A stretch of DNA of 64,000 bases from Pandoraea pneumonica (GTDB lineage: Bacteria; Pseudomonadota; Gammaproteobacteria; Burkholderiales; Burkholderiaceae). The stretch spans positions 62,001 through 126,000 of the forward strand of contig NZ_CABPSK010000005.1 in NCBI RefSeq assembly GCF_902459645.1, given 5' to 3'. The notes under the pieces were generated by a model that ran no database searches, had not been told where the DNA came from, and saw only the letters and a list, made by a program, of their open reading frames with translations. A program made the translations under genes and the position numbers. This document shows, one piece after another, positions 43,165 through 54,133 of the stretch; within the stretch, counting starts at the first letter, position 1; the number at the start of each line of letters is the position of its first letter.

Positions 43165-44367
43165 TCAGTTGCCGGTGAAGACGTGCTCGATGCGCCCCAT
43201 GGCTTCACGCAGCTTTTCGAGCGACGTGGCGTACGACAGCCGGATGTACTTACGAGGCTCGGCGAAGCCGAAGTCCAGCCCCGGCACCAGCACGACATCC
43301 GCTTGTTGCAGCAGCGCTTGCGTCAGGCGATCGCTGTCGCCAGCGTCCGGGTGCTGTACGCCCGAACAATCCGCGTAGACATAGAAGGCACCGTCCGGCA
43401 TGACCGGCACCTTGAAGCCGAGGCGCTCAAGCGCCGGCACCACGTAATCGCGGCGATTCCGGAACGCGTCCTTACGGGCTTCGTAAATGGCGAGCGTGTC
43501 CGGCTGGAAGCAGGCAACGGCTGCGTGCTGTGCCACCGCCGAAGGGCAGATGAACAGATTCTGCGAGAGTTTCTCGAACGTCGGCACGAGCGAGGGCGGC
43601 ACCACAAGCCATCCCAGACGCCAGCCCGTCATATTGAAGTACTTCGAGAAGCTGCTCACGACCAGCACGTCGTCACCGAAACTCAGCGCCGTCGTGGGTT
43701 TGCCGTCGTAGCTCAACCCCTGATAAATCTCGTCGACCAGCGTGAAGCCACCTCGTGCCCGCACCGTCTTGACGATGCGCGCCAGCTCGGCGGCTTCGAT
43801 CGACGTGCCGGTCGGGTTCGACGGCGAGGCGAGCAGTACACCGCGCGTGGCCGGACCCCAATGCGATTCGATACGTTCGGCGGTCAGTTGAAACCGTTCG
43901 GCAGGGCCGGACGGAATCAATACCGGCTTGCCGTCGAATGTCGAGACAAAGTGGCGATTGCACGGGTAACACGGATCCGGCATCAACACTTCATCGCCCA
44001 CGCCGACAAGGGCGGCACACGCGAGTACCAACGCCGCAGAGGCACCGGCCGTGACCACAATGCGCGACGGATCCACGTCGACCCCGTAGTAACTACGGTA
44101 GTAGTCGGCGATCGCCTCACGCAGTGCAGGCACGCCCATCGCACTCGTGTACTGGGTGCGCCCGTCGCGCATCGCCTTTGCCGCCGCCTCGATCACTTGC
44201 TCGGGGGCGGTGAAGTCCGGCTCCCCAATACCCATGTGGATGACGTCATGACCGGCTTTCTCGCGCAGGGCGGCTTGCTTGGCAAGCTCCATGACATGAA
44301 ACGGTGCAATGTCGTCGACACGTTGTGCCAGCTTCAGCGCGGGGGCGAGGTCGGGCGTGCGATCCAT
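43165..44367 (-). CDS. class I/II pyridoxal-phosphate aminotransferase
   Basis: 400 residues. The Schiff-base Lys is in SSFSKYFNMTGWRLGW, phosphate-binding residues follow, and PSNPTGT and VDEIYQGLSYDG are conserved as in AspC-like subgroup I-gamma enzymes. The start MDRTPDLAPAL was chosen because a longer frame to 44550 adds an improbable Pro/Arg-rich tail. The ATG is preceded only by a C-rich stretch, with no visible ribosome binding site. It follows nusB on the same strand after 100 bp. The substrate is unassigned; aspartate or another 2-oxo acid partner is typical. Confidence 0.9.
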   Translation of the reverse strand: MDRTPDLAPALKLAQRVDDIAPFHVMELAKQAALREKAGHDVIHMGIGEPDFTAPEQVIEAAAKAMRDGRTQYTSAMGVPALREAIADYYRSYYGVDVDPSRIVVTAGASAALVLACAALVGVGDEVLMPDPCYPCNRHFVSTFDGKPVLIPSGPAERFQLTAERIESHWGPATRGVLLASPSNPTGTSIEAAELARIVKTVRARGGFTLVDEIYQGLSYDGKPTTALSFGDDVLVVSSFSKYFNMTGWRLGWLVVPPSLVPTFEKLSQNLFICPSAVAQHAAVACFQPDTLAIYEARKDAFRNRRDYVVPALERLGFKVPVMPDGAFYVYADCSGVQHPDAGDSDRLTQALLQQADVVLVPGLDFGFAEPRKYIRLSYATSLEKLREAMGRIEHVFTGN

Positions 44368-44467
44368 AGTGGCGGGTGGGGGGAGGGGGGATAGGTGGCG
44401 CGGGAGGCGAAGGCGATGAGGGTAGGGCTTTGTCGGCGCGCTTCGTCGCCGGCAAAGCCCTGAAACG

Positions 44468-44920
44468 TCAGGCGCTCTTGCCGCGGCCGCCGTTGCGATT
44501 GGCGGCGACTTCGTCCGGGCGCACTTCGGCCGCAAACTTATCGAGCACACCGTTCACGAAGCGGTGACCATCCGGGCCGCCGAACGTCTTGACGACTTCG
44601 ACTGCCTCGTTGATCACGACACGGTACGGCACGTCCTGAAGGTGAATCAGTTCGTACGCACCGGTGATGAGCGCAGCGTGTTCAATGGGCGAGAGTTGCG
44701 CGGCCGGCCGGTCCAGATAGGGCTGGAGTTGTTGCGACAGGGCATCCGCCTCGCGGATGCTGCCATACAGCACAGCTTCCAGGAGGGCGTGATCCGCCTT
44801 GTCATAGCCGGGAGTGGAGCGCAGGTGAGCATCGATCTCACTTGCGTGACCGCGCGAAATCAGCCATTGATACATGCCTTGCAACGCAAATTCGCGCGCG
44901 CGGCGGCGAGCACTCTTCAT
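44468..44920 (-). CDS. nusB: transcription antitermination factor NusB
   Basis: 150 residues, all-helical NusB fold. The N-terminal [20 protein letters not shown] and the C-terminal [31 protein letters not shown] are diagnostic. NusB with NusE binds boxA in rRNA leaders. The ATG overlaps the ribH stop by one base (TAATG), so translation is coupled. The ribH-nusB order is typical of proteobacteria. Confidence 0.97.
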   Translation of the reverse strand: MKSARRRAREFALQGMYQWLISRGHASEIDAHLRSTPGYDKADHALLEAVLYGSIREADALSQQLQPYLDRPAAQLSPIEHAALITGAYELIHLQDVPYRVVINEAVEVVKTFGGPDGHRFVNGVLDKFAAEVRPDEVAANRNGGRGKSA

Positions 44921-45435
44921 TACCGATCTTCCTCTTCTTCGTCTTCGTCTTCATCCGCATCGTCGTCGCCGTTCAGTACATCGAGGGCTTCGAGCAAATT
45001 GGCCATTTCCACCGCCACGCGGGCCGCATCGCGACCCTTCTCGGCGGCGCGCACTTCAGCCTGTTCGTCGTTTTCGGTCGTCAGCACCGCGTTGGCGATG
45101 GGGATACCGAAATCAAGGCCGATGCGCGTAATGCCGGCACCGCTTTCGTTCGAGACCAGCTCGAAGTGGTACGTTTCGCCGCGAATCACCGCGCCCAGCG
45201 CGATGAGTGCGTCGAATTGACCGCTTTCGGCCATCTTCTGCAATGCCAGCGGGATTTCCAGTGCGCCGGGCACCGACACGAGCAGCACGTCTTCGCCGTC
45301 GACACCCAGACGGTCGAGTTCGGCGATAGCGGCGTCACGCAATGCCGTGCACACGGCGTCGTTGAAACGCGACTGCACGATGCCCACGCGAAGGCCTTCA
45401 CCGTCGAGTTCCGGCTGGTATTGTCCGATGTCCAT
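44920..45435 (-). CDS. ribH: 6,7-dimethyl-8-ribityllumazine synthase
   Basis: 171 residues. The core [36 protein letters not shown] and [21 protein letters not shown] are conserved, with the catalytic His in the last. It joins the ribB and ribD products to make lumazine in riboflavin synthesis. The last 15 residues are almost entirely Asp and Glu, an acidic tail beyond the fold that would project from the capsid-like assembly. The start [12 protein letters not shown] is used rather than a longer frame. It lies 142 bp after ribB. Confidence 0.96.
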   Translation of the reverse strand: MDIGQYQPELDGEGLRVGIVQSRFNDAVCTALRDAAIAELDRLGVDGEDVLLVSVPGALEIPLALQKMAESGQFDALIALGAVIRGETYHFELVSNESGAGITRIGLDFGIPIANAVLTTENDEQAEVRAAEKGRDAARVAVEMANLLEALDVLNGDDDADEDEDEEEEDR

Positions 45436-45577
45436 AATGGGCTTCCTTAAAAAAGTACCGTCCAGGCGGTGCGGCCTACGTTGTGCCGGCGCGCCCATCT
45501 CGGGCACCGCTCGGCGTTGTCACACCCTGACGTCGTTCGACAACAGGGCAATGATTCAGTGATGCTCAGGCAAGTCC

Positions 45578-46699
45578 TCAGGCAACCTCGGCGCCGGGCA
45601 TCGGCTGGAAGCCGGTGACCTCGAGGCCATAACCTGCCATGTTGGGAATCTTGCGCGGGTTCGAGAGCACCCGCATTTTACCGACGCCCAGCTCGCGCAG
45701 AATCTGCGCGCCAACGCCGTGCGTACGGAAGTCCACGGGGCGGCGCTTGGCGCGCGCGGCCTTTTCGGTCTCGTCGAGCGCTTCGAACTGGCCGAACAAG
45801 TGTTCCGGCGTCTCCACGCAGTTGAGCAGCACGACCACACCCTTGCCGGCTTCGGCAACGGCTTGCATGGCACCGGCCAGCGTCCACGAGTGGGTCGACA
45901 CACCGGTTTCGAGCAGATCGAACATGGAGAGCGGCTCGTGCACGCGCACCAGCGTTTCGTCGGCCGGCGACGGCGTGCCGCGCACGAGCGCCAGATGCGG
46001 GGCGCCGCTCGGCTTGTCGCGATACAAGGTGGCCTGGAACGGACCCCAAGCGGTTTGCATTTCGCGCGTGGCCACCGTCTCGATCATCGATTCGGTGCGG
46101 CTGCGGTAATGGATCAAATCGACGATGGTGCCGATCTTGATGTTGTGTTGTTCGGCGAATTCCAGCAGTTCCGGCAGACGTGCCATCGTGCCGTCGTCGT
46201 TCATGATTTCGCAGATCACGGCGGCAGGCGTGAGCCCCGCCATGGCCGTCAGATCGCAACCGGCTTCTGTGTGGCCTGCGCGTACGAGCACGCCACCGGG
46301 TTGCGCCATGATCGGGAACACGTGACCCGGCTGAACGATGTCTTCCGGGCGGGCTTCCTTGGTAATCGCCGTCTTCACGGTATGTGCGCGGTCAGCGGCC
46401 GAAATGCCAGTGGTCACGCCCTCGGCGGCTTCGATGGACAGCGTGAATGCGGTGCCGTACTGCGTGCCGTTGCGATAGGTCATCAACGGCAGGTTGAGCT
46501 GCTTGCAGCGCGCCTGCGTGAGCGTGAGGCAAATCAGCCCACGCCCGTATTTCGCCATGAAATTGATGGCTTCCGGAGTCGCGAACTCGGCTGCCATGAC
46601 GAGATCGCCTTCGTTCTCGCGATCTTCTTCATCGACGAGAACTACCATGCGGCCGGCCTTGAGCTCGGCAATGATTTCTTCTGTAGTGGCCAACGGCAT
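45578..46699 (-). CDS. ribB: 3,4-dihydroxy-2-butanone 4-phosphate synthase with degenerate GTP cyclohydrolase II domain
   Basis: 373 residues. The first ~205 residues are a complete RibB: DEEDRENEGDLVMAAEF holds the acidic metal ligands and RAGHTEAGCDLTAMAGL the catalytic His and Glu. It converts ribulose 5-phosphate to the four-carbon riboflavin precursor. The second part (about 210-373) is GTP cyclohydrolase II-like but lacks the three-Cys zinc site (the LTGDVFGSxRCDCG type) and the following active-site Arg, so GTP cyclohydrolase activity is not expected. Such RibB-X proteins occur in other proteobacteria; a separate ribA should exist elsewhere. No FMN riboswitch is recognisable upstream. 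Confidence 0.93.
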   Translation of the reverse strand: MPLATTEEIIAELKAGRMVVLVDEEDRENEGDLVMAAEFATPEAINFMAKYGRGLICLTLTQARCKQLNLPLMTYRNGTQYGTAFTLSIEAAEGVTTGISAADRAHTVKTAITKEARPEDIVQPGHVFPIMAQPGGVLVRAGHTEAGCDLTAMAGLTPAAVICEIMNDDGTMARLPELLEFAEQHNIKIGTIVDLIHYRSRTESMIETVATREMQTAWGPFQATLYRDKPSGAPHLALVRGTPSPADETLVRVHEPLSMFDLLETGVSTHSWTLAGAMQAVAEAGKGVVVLLNCVETPEHLFGQFEALDETEKAARAKRRPVDFRTHGVGAQILRELGVGKMRVLSNPRKIPNMAGYGLEVTGFQPMPGAEVA

Positions 46700-46903
46700 A
46701 GCGGGCGACGCGGGGGCTGAATTTGGAAAGGCTCTATTCTACGCCAAGCCGGTGCACGGCTGCGGCCGATTCTCGCGTCAAATCGCCCCGAAAACCGGAG
46801 AAGGCCGACATTTGCTCCGCCATCTGTGGCGATTGTCGGAAGATTCTTCCGCGTGAGCGGCGAGCGTCCGTATCGGCATCGGGGAATGAATGAAACAAAG
46901 GTA

Positions 46904-46932
46904 TTGACCTAAGTAATTTCGATCACTATAGT
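46904..46932 (+). promoter_or_regulatory. promoter placing transcription start at the arsR-type start codon
   Basis: TTGACC (46904-46909), a 17-bp spacer and TATAGT (46927-46932) match sigma-70 well. The start codon begins at 46940, so transcription would begin at or within 2 nt of the ATG. CCTAA (46907-46911) and TTAGG (46931-46935) flank the promoter as an inverted pair, a possible autoregulatory operator. Confidence 0.6.
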
Positions 46933-46939
46933 TAGGCAC

Positions 46940-47275
46940 ATGGCTAACCATTCCGCACCTCTCGATCAGATCTTTCGTGCGCTGTCGGATCCGACGCGGC
47001 GGGCAGTCGTTGAGCGCCTGACGTTTGGACCGGCATCGGTGAGCGAACTGGCGCGACCGTTTTCGATGGCATTGCCGTCGTTCTCGCAGCATTTGAACGT
47101 GCTGGAGGAGTGCGGGCTGGTCGTCTCGACCAAAGACGGTCGCGTGCGCACTTACGCGCTGGAGACCGAAACCTTGGCCGGCGCGCAGGACTGGCTGCAA
47201 TTGCAGCGTGACAAGTGGACGCGCCGCCTCGATCAACTCGACAACTACCTTTTGCAAATGAAGGAGACACCCTAA
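46940..47275 (+). CDS. ArsR-family transcriptional regulator
   Basis: 111 residues. The winged helix [54 protein letters not shown] is typical of ArsR proteins paired with SRPBCC genes. There are no metal-binding Cys motifs, so it is not a metal sensor. Its stop overlaps the next ATG (TAATG). No Shine-Dalgarno sequence is present, and the predicted transcript start falls at the ATG, suggesting leaderless translation. It probably represses its own two-gene operon. Confidence 0.93.
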   Translation: MANHSAPLDQIFRALSDPTRRAVVERLTFGPASVSELARPFSMALPSFSQHLNVLEECGLVVSTKDGRVRTYALETETLAGAQDWLQLQRDKWTRRLDQLDNYLLQMKETP

Positions 47276-47772
47276 TGAGCCACGCGAATCTTTTCTCGGT
47301 CGACCCGAAGCTTGATCTGGTACTTGAACGCTACGTCGATGTGCCGTGCGAGCGCGTGTGGGCCGCTTGGACGCAGCCGGAACACCTCAAGAAGTGGTTC
47401 ACGCCTGCGCCGTGGCAGACCGTCGATTGCGAGATTGATCTGCGCCCGGGCGGCCGTTTCTTCACGATGATGCGCTCGCCTGAGGGGCAACAATTCCCCA
47501 ACGTCGGCTGCTATCTGGAAGTCGAAGAGAATTCGCGTCTGGTGTGGACCAACTCGGTACTCCCGGGCTTCCGTCCGGCACCTGCGCCGGTGGCCGAGCA
47601 TGGTGGCTTCCATTTCACGGCGGCCGTGTTGATGGAAGCGCACGGCAAGGGCACCCGCTACACGGCGATCGCCATGCATGGCGACGAAACCACGCGCGCG
47701 CAGCACGAAGCCATGGGCTTCCACGACGGCTGGGGCAAGGCGCTCGATCAGTTGGTCGAACTGATGAAGTAA
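47275..47772 (+). CDS. SRPBCC (AHSA1-like) protein
   Basis: 165 residues. The START/Bet v1-like fold is indicated by [50 protein letters not shown], the pattern of AHSA1/Aha1-type domain proteins. These bind hydrophobic ligands; their function in bacteria is mostly unknown. The gene overlaps the ArsR gene by one base and is probably translated with it. A terminator follows. Confidence 0.92.
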   Translation: MSHANLFSVDPKLDLVLERYVDVPCERVWAAWTQPEHLKKWFTPAPWQTVDCEIDLRPGGRFFTMMRSPEGQQFPNVGCYLEVEENSRLVWTNSVLPGFRPAPAPVAEHGGFHFTAAVLMEAHGKGTRYTAIAMHGDETTRAQHEAMGFHDGWGKALDQLVELMK

Positions 47773-47810
47773 GGGCTGGGTTGGCGTCGACCGACTCGTG
47801 ACCGCACAAA

Positions 47811-47843
47811 AAAGGGGGACACGCCCGGAAGCGTGCCCCCTTT
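47811..47843. terminator. intrinsic terminator between SRPBCC gene and livF
   Basis: The stem AAAGGGGG(a)CACGC - CCGGAA - GCGTGCCCCCTTT has one bulged A, a T-run on the plus strand and A's on the left. It lies between convergent genes. Confidence 0.85.
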
Positions 47844-47890
47844 CTCATGAACGCGCGGCACCTCGCTTATGCAAGGGCCGCCGCCCAACA

Positions 47891-48592
47891 TCACGCGCCG
47901 AGATATGCGCGCTTGATATCGTCGTTGGCCAGCAGGTTGTCTGCGGAATCGGCCAGCACCACGCGTCCGGTTTCGAGCACGTAACCGCGATCGGCCACAT
48001 GCAGCGCCTTGTTCGCGTTTTGCTCCACCAGAAACACCGTCACGCCTTCCTCGCGAATCGTGCGGATGATGTCGAAGATCTGCGCGATCACGAGCGGTGC
48101 GAGACCGAGCGTCGGCTCATCGAGCAACAGCAGACGCGGACGGCTCATCAACGCCCGCCCGATCGCCAGCATTTGCTGTTCGCCGCCCGACATCGTGCCC
48201 GCCCGCTGTTTGCCGCGCTGCGCGAGCCGCGGAAACAGCTTGAAGACGTGCTCCATGCCCGCTTCGATCTCGTCCTTCGAGCCGAAGAACCCGCCCATCT
48301 TGAGGTTCTCGATCACGGTCAGACTCGGAAACACGCGACGGCCTTCCGGCGAAATCGCCATCCCCATGCGCATGATTTCGTGCGTCGGGCAGGCGGTGAT
48401 GTCATTGCCCTCGAACATCACGCGTCCGCTCGATGCGCGCGGCGTGCCGCATACCGTCATCATCAGCGTGGTTTTGCCCGCGCCGTTACTGCCGATGAGC
48501 GTGACAATCTCGCCCTTGTTCACTTCGATCGAGACGCCCGAGAGCGCTTCGACGGCCCCGTAATGGGTGTGGATCTGTTCCAGCTTCAGCAT
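47891..48592 (-). CDS. livF: branched-chain amino-acid ABC transporter ATP-binding protein LivF
   Basis: 233 residues. Walker A GSNGAGKTT, signature MSGGEQQMLAIGRALM and Walker B LLLLDEPTLGLAPL are of the LivF type. It is the last gene of the liv operon and overlaps the livG stop codon by one base. Confidence 0.96.
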   Translation of the reverse strand: MLKLEQIHTHYGAVEALSGVSIEVNKGEIVTLIGSNGAGKTTLMMTVCGTPRASSGRVMFEGNDITACPTHEIMRMGMAISPEGRRVFPSLTVIENLKMGGFFGSKDEIEAGMEHVFKLFPRLAQRGKQRAGTMSGGEQQMLAIGRALMSRPRLLLLDEPTLGLAPLVIAQIFDIIRTIREEGVTVFLVEQNANKALHVADRGYVLETGRVVLADSADNLLANDDIKRAYLGA

Positions 48593-49359
48593 TATTCCTC
48601 CCCGAGGTAGGCCTTGATGACGCGCGGATCGTTGCGCACCTCGTCGGGCTTGCCGGTCATGATCGGCTTGCCGTGCTCCATCACGAGAATTCGGTCGGAG
48701 ACACCCATCACGAGACTCATATCGTGTTCGATCAGCAGCACCGAGATGCCGAACTCGTGCCGCAGGTTGTCGACGAGCTGTTGCAACTCGATCTTCTCCT
48801 GCGGATTGAGACCGGCCGCCGGCTCATCGAGCATCAGCAGGCGCGGTTCGGTGATCATGCAGCGCGCGATTTCGAGACGGCGTTGATGGCCGTACGACAG
48901 CGTGCCTGCCTCGCGATTGGCCACCGCGGTCAGTCCCAGGCGATCAAGCCAATGCTTAGCGCGTTCAAGCGCGGTGCGTTCGGCGCGACGGAAAGCGCCC
49001 GTCGAGAACAGCCCTTGCAGGAACCCGCTATGCACACGCATATGCTGCGCGACGAGCAGGTTCTCGACGACGGTCAGTTGACGGAACAGTCGAATGTTCT
49101 GGAACGTGCGCACCAGTCCGCGACGCGCCACCATATGGCTCGGCAGCCCGGTGATGTCGCCACCGTCGAGCGTGATCGAACCGCCGGTTGGGCGATAGAA
49201 ACCGCCCACGCAGTTGAACACGGTCGTCTTACCAGCGCCGTTCGGGCCGATGATCGCGAAGATTTCGTTCTTGCGGACGGCGAACTCGACGCCGTCCACG
49301 GCGAGCAGACCGCCGAAGCGCATCTGCAAGCCGGAGAGTTTCAACAGGTCTGCACTCAT
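48592..49359 (-). CDS. livG: branched-chain amino-acid ABC transporter ATP-binding protein LivG
   Basis: 255 residues. Walker [10 protein letters not shown], signature [15 protein letters not shown] (LSYG in place of LSGG, normal for LivG), Walker [16 protein letters not shown] and the [22 protein letters not shown]-loop region are present. The start [11 protein letters not shown] at 49359 overlaps the livM stop (ATGA). Confidence 0.96.
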   Translation of the reverse strand: MSADLLKLSGLQMRFGGLLAVDGVEFAVRKNEIFAIIGPNGAGKTTVFNCVGGFYRPTGGSITLDGGDITGLPSHMVARRGLVRTFQNIRLFRQLTVVENLLVAQHMRVHSGFLQGLFSTGAFRRAERTALERAKHWLDRLGLTAVANREAGTLSYGHQRRLEIARCMITEPRLLMLDEPAAGLNPQEKIELQQLVDNLRHEFGISVLLIEHDMSLVMGVSDRILVMEHGKPIMTGKPDEVRNDPRVIKAYLGEE

Positions 49360-50630
49360 TGCGGCAACTCCACATGCGGACGCGTCGCGGGCAGCAGGCC
49401 CTGCGGACGCCACATCATCATCAGCACCATCACCAGACCGAAGATCAACATGCGGTACTCGGCGAAACCGCGCGCGACTTCCGGCAGCACGGTGAGCAAG
49501 ATGGCCGCGAGAATCACGCCGATCTGTGAGCCCATGCCGCCCAGCACCACCACGGCGAGAATCAGGGCCGATTCGATGAACGTGAACGACTCCGGCGTGA
49601 CGAGCCCTTGGCGCGCCGCGAAGAACGCACCGGCCAACCCCGCAAACGACGCCCCCAGCGTGAACGCCGAGAGCTTGATGCGCGTGGGGTTCAAGCCGAG
49701 CGAGCGGCAGGCGATTTCGTCTTCGCGCAGCGCTTCCCATGCGCGGCCGATCGGCATGCGAATCAGGCGGCTGGTCACAAAGAGCGTGAAGCCGACAAGC
49801 ACGAACGCCAGCAGGTACAGGAAAATCACCATGTGCGAGCCGCTGTACGACATGCCGATCAGTTCGTGGAATGTCTTCGCCCCTTCGACGCTCGACGAGC
49901 GCGCCATCTCGAAGCCGAACACGCTGGGCTTCGGAATCCCCGACACGCCGTCCGGACCGCCCGTGATGCTCGTCAGATTGTTGAGCAACAGACGGATGAT
50001 TTCGCCGAAGCCGAGCGTCACGATGGCCAGATAGTCACCGCGCAAACGCAGCACCGGGAAGCCGAGCAGGAAGCCGAACGTCGCCGACATAAGGGCGGCG
50101 AGCGGCAGGCATTCCCAGAAGGTCAGGCCGAAATACTGGTTGAGCAGTGCATACGTGTACCCGCCGACCGCATAGAAGCCGACGTAGCCCAGATCGAGCA
50201 GACCGGCGAAGCCCACCACGATATTCAGGCCGAGGCCGAGAATGCAGTAGATGAGCGCGAGCGTGGCAACGTCCACGGCGCCGCGCGAGCCGACGAACGG
50301 CCACACGAGCCCGATGGCGAGCAGCACCCACATCGCGAGCAGTTGCTGACGTCGGCCCAGTGCGGGCACCGTCGGCAGCTTCACTGCGCGCTTGGAGCGC
50401 AGCAGCATCGGCTTGATCATCTGGAACACGAAGACGATCGCCGCCGCAATCCACACCGGACGCCAGTGCTGCTCGAGTACGACCTTGTACCCGTCGAGCT
50501 TGAGTTGCAGGCCCAGGATAGGGGCCGTGAGGATGATCGTCACGAGCGTGGCGATGACCGCGCCCTTGAGCGTCTCGCCGGCCGGCGCGCGGTTGACGGC
50601 GCCGGACTTGAGCGTGAGTTGTTGTGTCAT
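49356..50630 (-). CDS. livM: branched-chain amino-acid ABC transporter permease LivM
   Basis: 424 residues, about 10 membrane helices. The N-terminal cytoplasmic and first helical part (1 to about 115) is longer than in minimal LivM proteins. The core [32 protein letters not shown] and the coupling loop [29 protein letters not shown] are diagnostic. The gene begins 8 bp after the livH stop and overlaps livG by 4 bp. Confidence 0.95.
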   Translation of the reverse strand: MTQQLTLKSGAVNRAPAGETLKGAVIATLVTIILTAPILGLQLKLDGYKVVLEQHWRPVWIAAAIVFVFQMIKPMLLRSKRAVKLPTVPALGRRQQLLAMWVLLAIGLVWPFVGSRGAVDVATLALIYCILGLGLNIVVGFAGLLDLGYVGFYAVGGYTYALLNQYFGLTFWECLPLAALMSATFGFLLGFPVLRLRGDYLAIVTLGFGEIIRLLLNNLTSITGGPDGVSGIPKPSVFGFEMARSSSVEGAKTFHELIGMSYSGSHMVIFLYLLAFVLVGFTLFVTSRLIRMPIGRAWEALREDEIACRSLGLNPTRIKLSAFTLGASFAGLAGAFFAARQGLVTPESFTFIESALILAVVVLGGMGSQIGVILAAILLTVLPEVARGFAEYRMLIFGLVMVLMMMWRPQGLLPATRPHVELPQ

Positions 50631-50638
50631 GTTCGACC

Positions 50639-51562
<924 letters not shown>

Positions 51563-51666
51563 GCGGGAAGCCTCGCGACGTGCGGGGGCCGAGCGCGAAT
51601 GCGCGCCGCCCGCCGAGGTCGGCGGGCGGCAGGGGGTGATTCGCTGGCCTTTAAAGCGTCAGGGAA

Positions 51667-52779
51667 TCAGTTGGCGGCGGTCTTGGTCGCGTCCTTGTGC
51701 CACGTGTACACAACGAACTTGAACGACTTCAAATCGCCAGCGGCATCGTAGGCGACTTTGCCGATCGGCGTGTCGAACGTGTTCTTGTGCAGGTAGTCGG
51801 CAACCTTCTCCGAGTCGGTGCTCTTCGCGCCAGCGATGCTCTTGGCGATCAGTTGCACGCCCGTGTAAGCCGGCATCTGGAACGGACCGTTCGGATCGCG
51901 CTTGGCGTCGGCGAAAGCCTTCACCAGCTTAGCGTTGGCCGGGTCGGCAGCGAAGTCGGCCGGCAGCGTGACCAGCATGCCTTCCGACGACGGACCGGCG
52001 ATGGCCGTCACGTCCTTGTTACCCACGCCTTCCGGACCCATGAACGTGGCCTTCACGCCTTGCTCACGTGCCTGACGCAGCAGCAGACCCATTTCCGGGT
52101 GGTAGCCGCCGAAGTACACGAAGTCGACGCCTTGTGCCTTGAGCTTGGTGATGACAGCGGAGTAGTCCGAGTCGCCGGCGTTGATGCCTTCGAACAGCAC
52201 GACCGGAATCTTGGCGGCGTCCAGGTCCTTCTTCACCGAGCTGGCGATACCCTGACCGTACGACTGCTTGTCGTGCAGCACGGCAACCTTCTTCGGCTTG
52301 ACCTTGTTGATGATGTACTGCGCGGCTGCCGGGCCTTGCTGATCGTCACGACCGATCGTGCGGAAGATGAAGTGGCGCTTCTTGCCTTCGGTCAGCTGCG
52401 GGGCCGTGGCCGACGGGGTGATCATCACCACGCCTTCGTTTTCGTAGATGTCCGATGCCGGAATCGTCGAACCCGAGCACACGTGACCGATCACGTACTT
52501 GATCTTCTGGCTGACGATCTTGTTGGCGACAGCGACGGCCTGCTTCGGCTCGCATGCGTCGTCCATCATGACCGCTTCAAACTTGTTGCCGTTGACGCCG
52601 CCAGCCGCGTTGATTTCTTCGATGGCGGTCAGTGCGCCGGCCTTGACCATGTCGCCGTATTGGGCAACCGAGCCGCTGAACGGGCCGGCGATGGCGATTT
52701 TGACGGTCTCGGCGTTGGCAGCCGTACCGATGAAGGCGAGCGCAGCGGCGACGAACAGGGATTTGTGACGGAACTGCAT
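51667..52779 (-). CDS. livK: branched-chain amino-acid binding protein
   Basis: 370 residues. The signal peptide MQFRHKSLFVAAALAFIGTAANA is followed by ETVKIAIAGPFSGSVAQYGDMVKAGALTAIEEINAAGG, the periplasmic Leu/Ile/Val-binding fold. I chose the second ATG (52779): AAGGAG lies 9 nt before it and directly abuts the first ATG (52788), which is too close to use. Two Cys about 37 residues apart (CEPKQA and HVCSGST) form the disulfide conserved in LivJ/LivK. Confidence 0.95.
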   Translation of the reverse strand: MQFRHKSLFVAAALAFIGTAANAETVKIAIAGPFSGSVAQYGDMVKAGALTAIEEINAAGGVNGNKFEAVMMDDACEPKQAVAVANKIVSQKIKYVIGHVCSGSTIPASDIYENEGVVMITPSATAPQLTEGKKRHFIFRTIGRDDQQGPAAAQYIINKVKPKKVAVLHDKQSYGQGIASSVKKDLDAAKIPVVLFEGINAGDSDYSAVITKLKAQGVDFVYFGGYHPEMGLLLRQAREQGVKATFMGPEGVGNKDVTAIAGPSSEGMLVTLPADFAADPANAKLVKAFADAKRDPNGPFQMPAYTGVQLIAKSIAGAKSTDSEKVADYLHKNTFDTPIGKVAYDAAGDLKSFKFVVYTWHKDATKTAAN

Positions 52780-53197
52780 TGTGGACATCTCCTTGATTTG
52801 TATTTTTTTGACTACCCGAATCTGCGGTGGTCTAAAGCGACTGCTGAACCTGTTGGTATTCGATCATTCCCACCCCGTGAGGTACGAACGATGCGCCATG
52901 TTAGCGTAATACGGAGTCCAATTGGAACCACTATCCCAAGCCCTCTGGAAACCCGCATGGATAAAGGATTTCAAAGGGGTCGGATGGCGTTTCTCGGAGT
53001 CGTCACAACGACACTCCGTAGTACTACGCAGATAGGTGCAGCGCAGCATTGCGGGTCTTCATATAAATCGGGGCCACGATGACTCACGAACGCTATTCGG
53101 GCATCTGTACATTTTGGATGCAATCCGCCGTTCGGTGGAATCCAAAGTTTTTTGCTTTGCATCCGATTGCGTATATTCCAGCCCCACTTCCCGCTTC
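52780..53197. other. livK upstream region
   Basis: 418 bp between the LysR gene and livK, both on the minus strand, without a gene. GGATGCAA (53116-53123) and TTGCATCC (53157-53164) form an inverted pair near the LysR end. I see no clear promoter hexamers or terminator. Confidence 0.35.
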
Positions 53198-54103
53198 TCA
53201 CATCGTCAACGCATGCCGATGATTGCGTGACTGCCGAATCAACGCGAGAAAGGCGGCGAGGATTGGCGAGCTATCGTCGCGGCGATACATACAGTTCAGT
53301 TCGATCGAGCGCAGCCGTTGCGATTTGAGCGGTCGGTACACCACGCCGGGCAGGCGCAGATTCGCCGCCGACTCCGTCGTCACGCAAATACCGAAGCGGC
53401 TGGCCACCAGTGCAATCGACGTCACTACGTCTTCCGCCTCCTGCTCGACGCGTAGCGTCACGCCCTCGGCGCGAAACGCCGCCGCCACCTCTTCGGCAAG
53501 CCCCGGCATCGGTGCGTTCGGATAAAGAATCATCCCTTCGTTATCGAGATCGGCGAGCGTGAGCGAAGCCCGCTTGCACAGCGGGTGTCCTTCGTAGAGC
53601 GCAACAAGAAACGGCTCGCGGTGAATCCAATCGACGGCAATATCGGGCTCGTCCGGAATCAGGCGATTGAACCCGATGGCGATGCGCCGCTCGCGAAGCG
53701 CGGCGATCTGCTCCGCTTTCGACAAGTTGTGCAGCCCGATCTTCACTTCTGGGCGGGCCGTGTGAAAGCTCGCGAGTAGGCGCGGAATCACGTTGAGAAT
53801 GCCCGAACTGAAGATGCCCACATCAAGTCGGCCGATGTAGCCCTCTCCGGCCAATCGCGTCTGCTCTTCGGCACGGCGCGCGAGCGACAGAATGTTGGGC
53901 ACTTCGGCGAGCAGCGTCTGCCCGGCAGCCGTGAGCGTGGCTCCCTTGGGCGTGCGCACGAAGAGTTGTGTGCCCAGTTGCGCTTCGAGCGCCTGCATAT
54001 GCCGCGTGAGCGGCGGTTGCGCCATGTTCAGGCGCTCGGCTGCACGGCCGAAGTTGCCTTCCTCGGCCACGGCCAGGAAGTACCGCATTTGCTTGATATC
54101 CAC
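53198..54103 (-). CDS. LysR family regulator of the adjacent catabolic genes
   Basis: 301 residues. The helix-turn-helix MDIKQMRYFLAVAEEGNFGRAAERLNMAQPPLTRHMQALEAQLG is of the CatR/BenM class used by aromatic-catabolism regulators, followed by a periplasmic-binding-like effector domain. It diverges from the tautomerase gene, and ATACC-N5-GGTAT plus two more GGTAT half-sites lie in the 176-bp gap. The effector is probably an intermediate of the ring-cleavage pathway. Confidence 0.92.
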   Translation of the reverse strand: MDIKQMRYFLAVAEEGNFGRAAERLNMAQPPLTRHMQALEAQLGTQLFVRTPKGATLTAAGQTLLAEVPNILSLARRAEEQTRLAGEGYIGRLDVGIFSSGILNVIPRLLASFHTARPEVKIGLHNLSKAEQIAALRERRIAIGFNRLIPDEPDIAVDWIHREPFLVALYEGHPLCKRASLTLADLDNEGMILYPNAPMPGLAEEVAAAFRAEGVTLRVEQEAEDVVTSIALVASRFGICVTTESAANLRLPGVVYRPLKSQRLRSIELNCMYRRDDSSPILAAFLALIRQSRNHRHALTM

Positions 54104-54133
54104 GCTGCCCCCAAATCCGTCGATTCGAACTCA

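Noticed and set aside
46700-46939. FMN riboswitch upstream of ribB
   Set aside because: The conserved FMN-element blocks are not visible on the minus strand in this gap.
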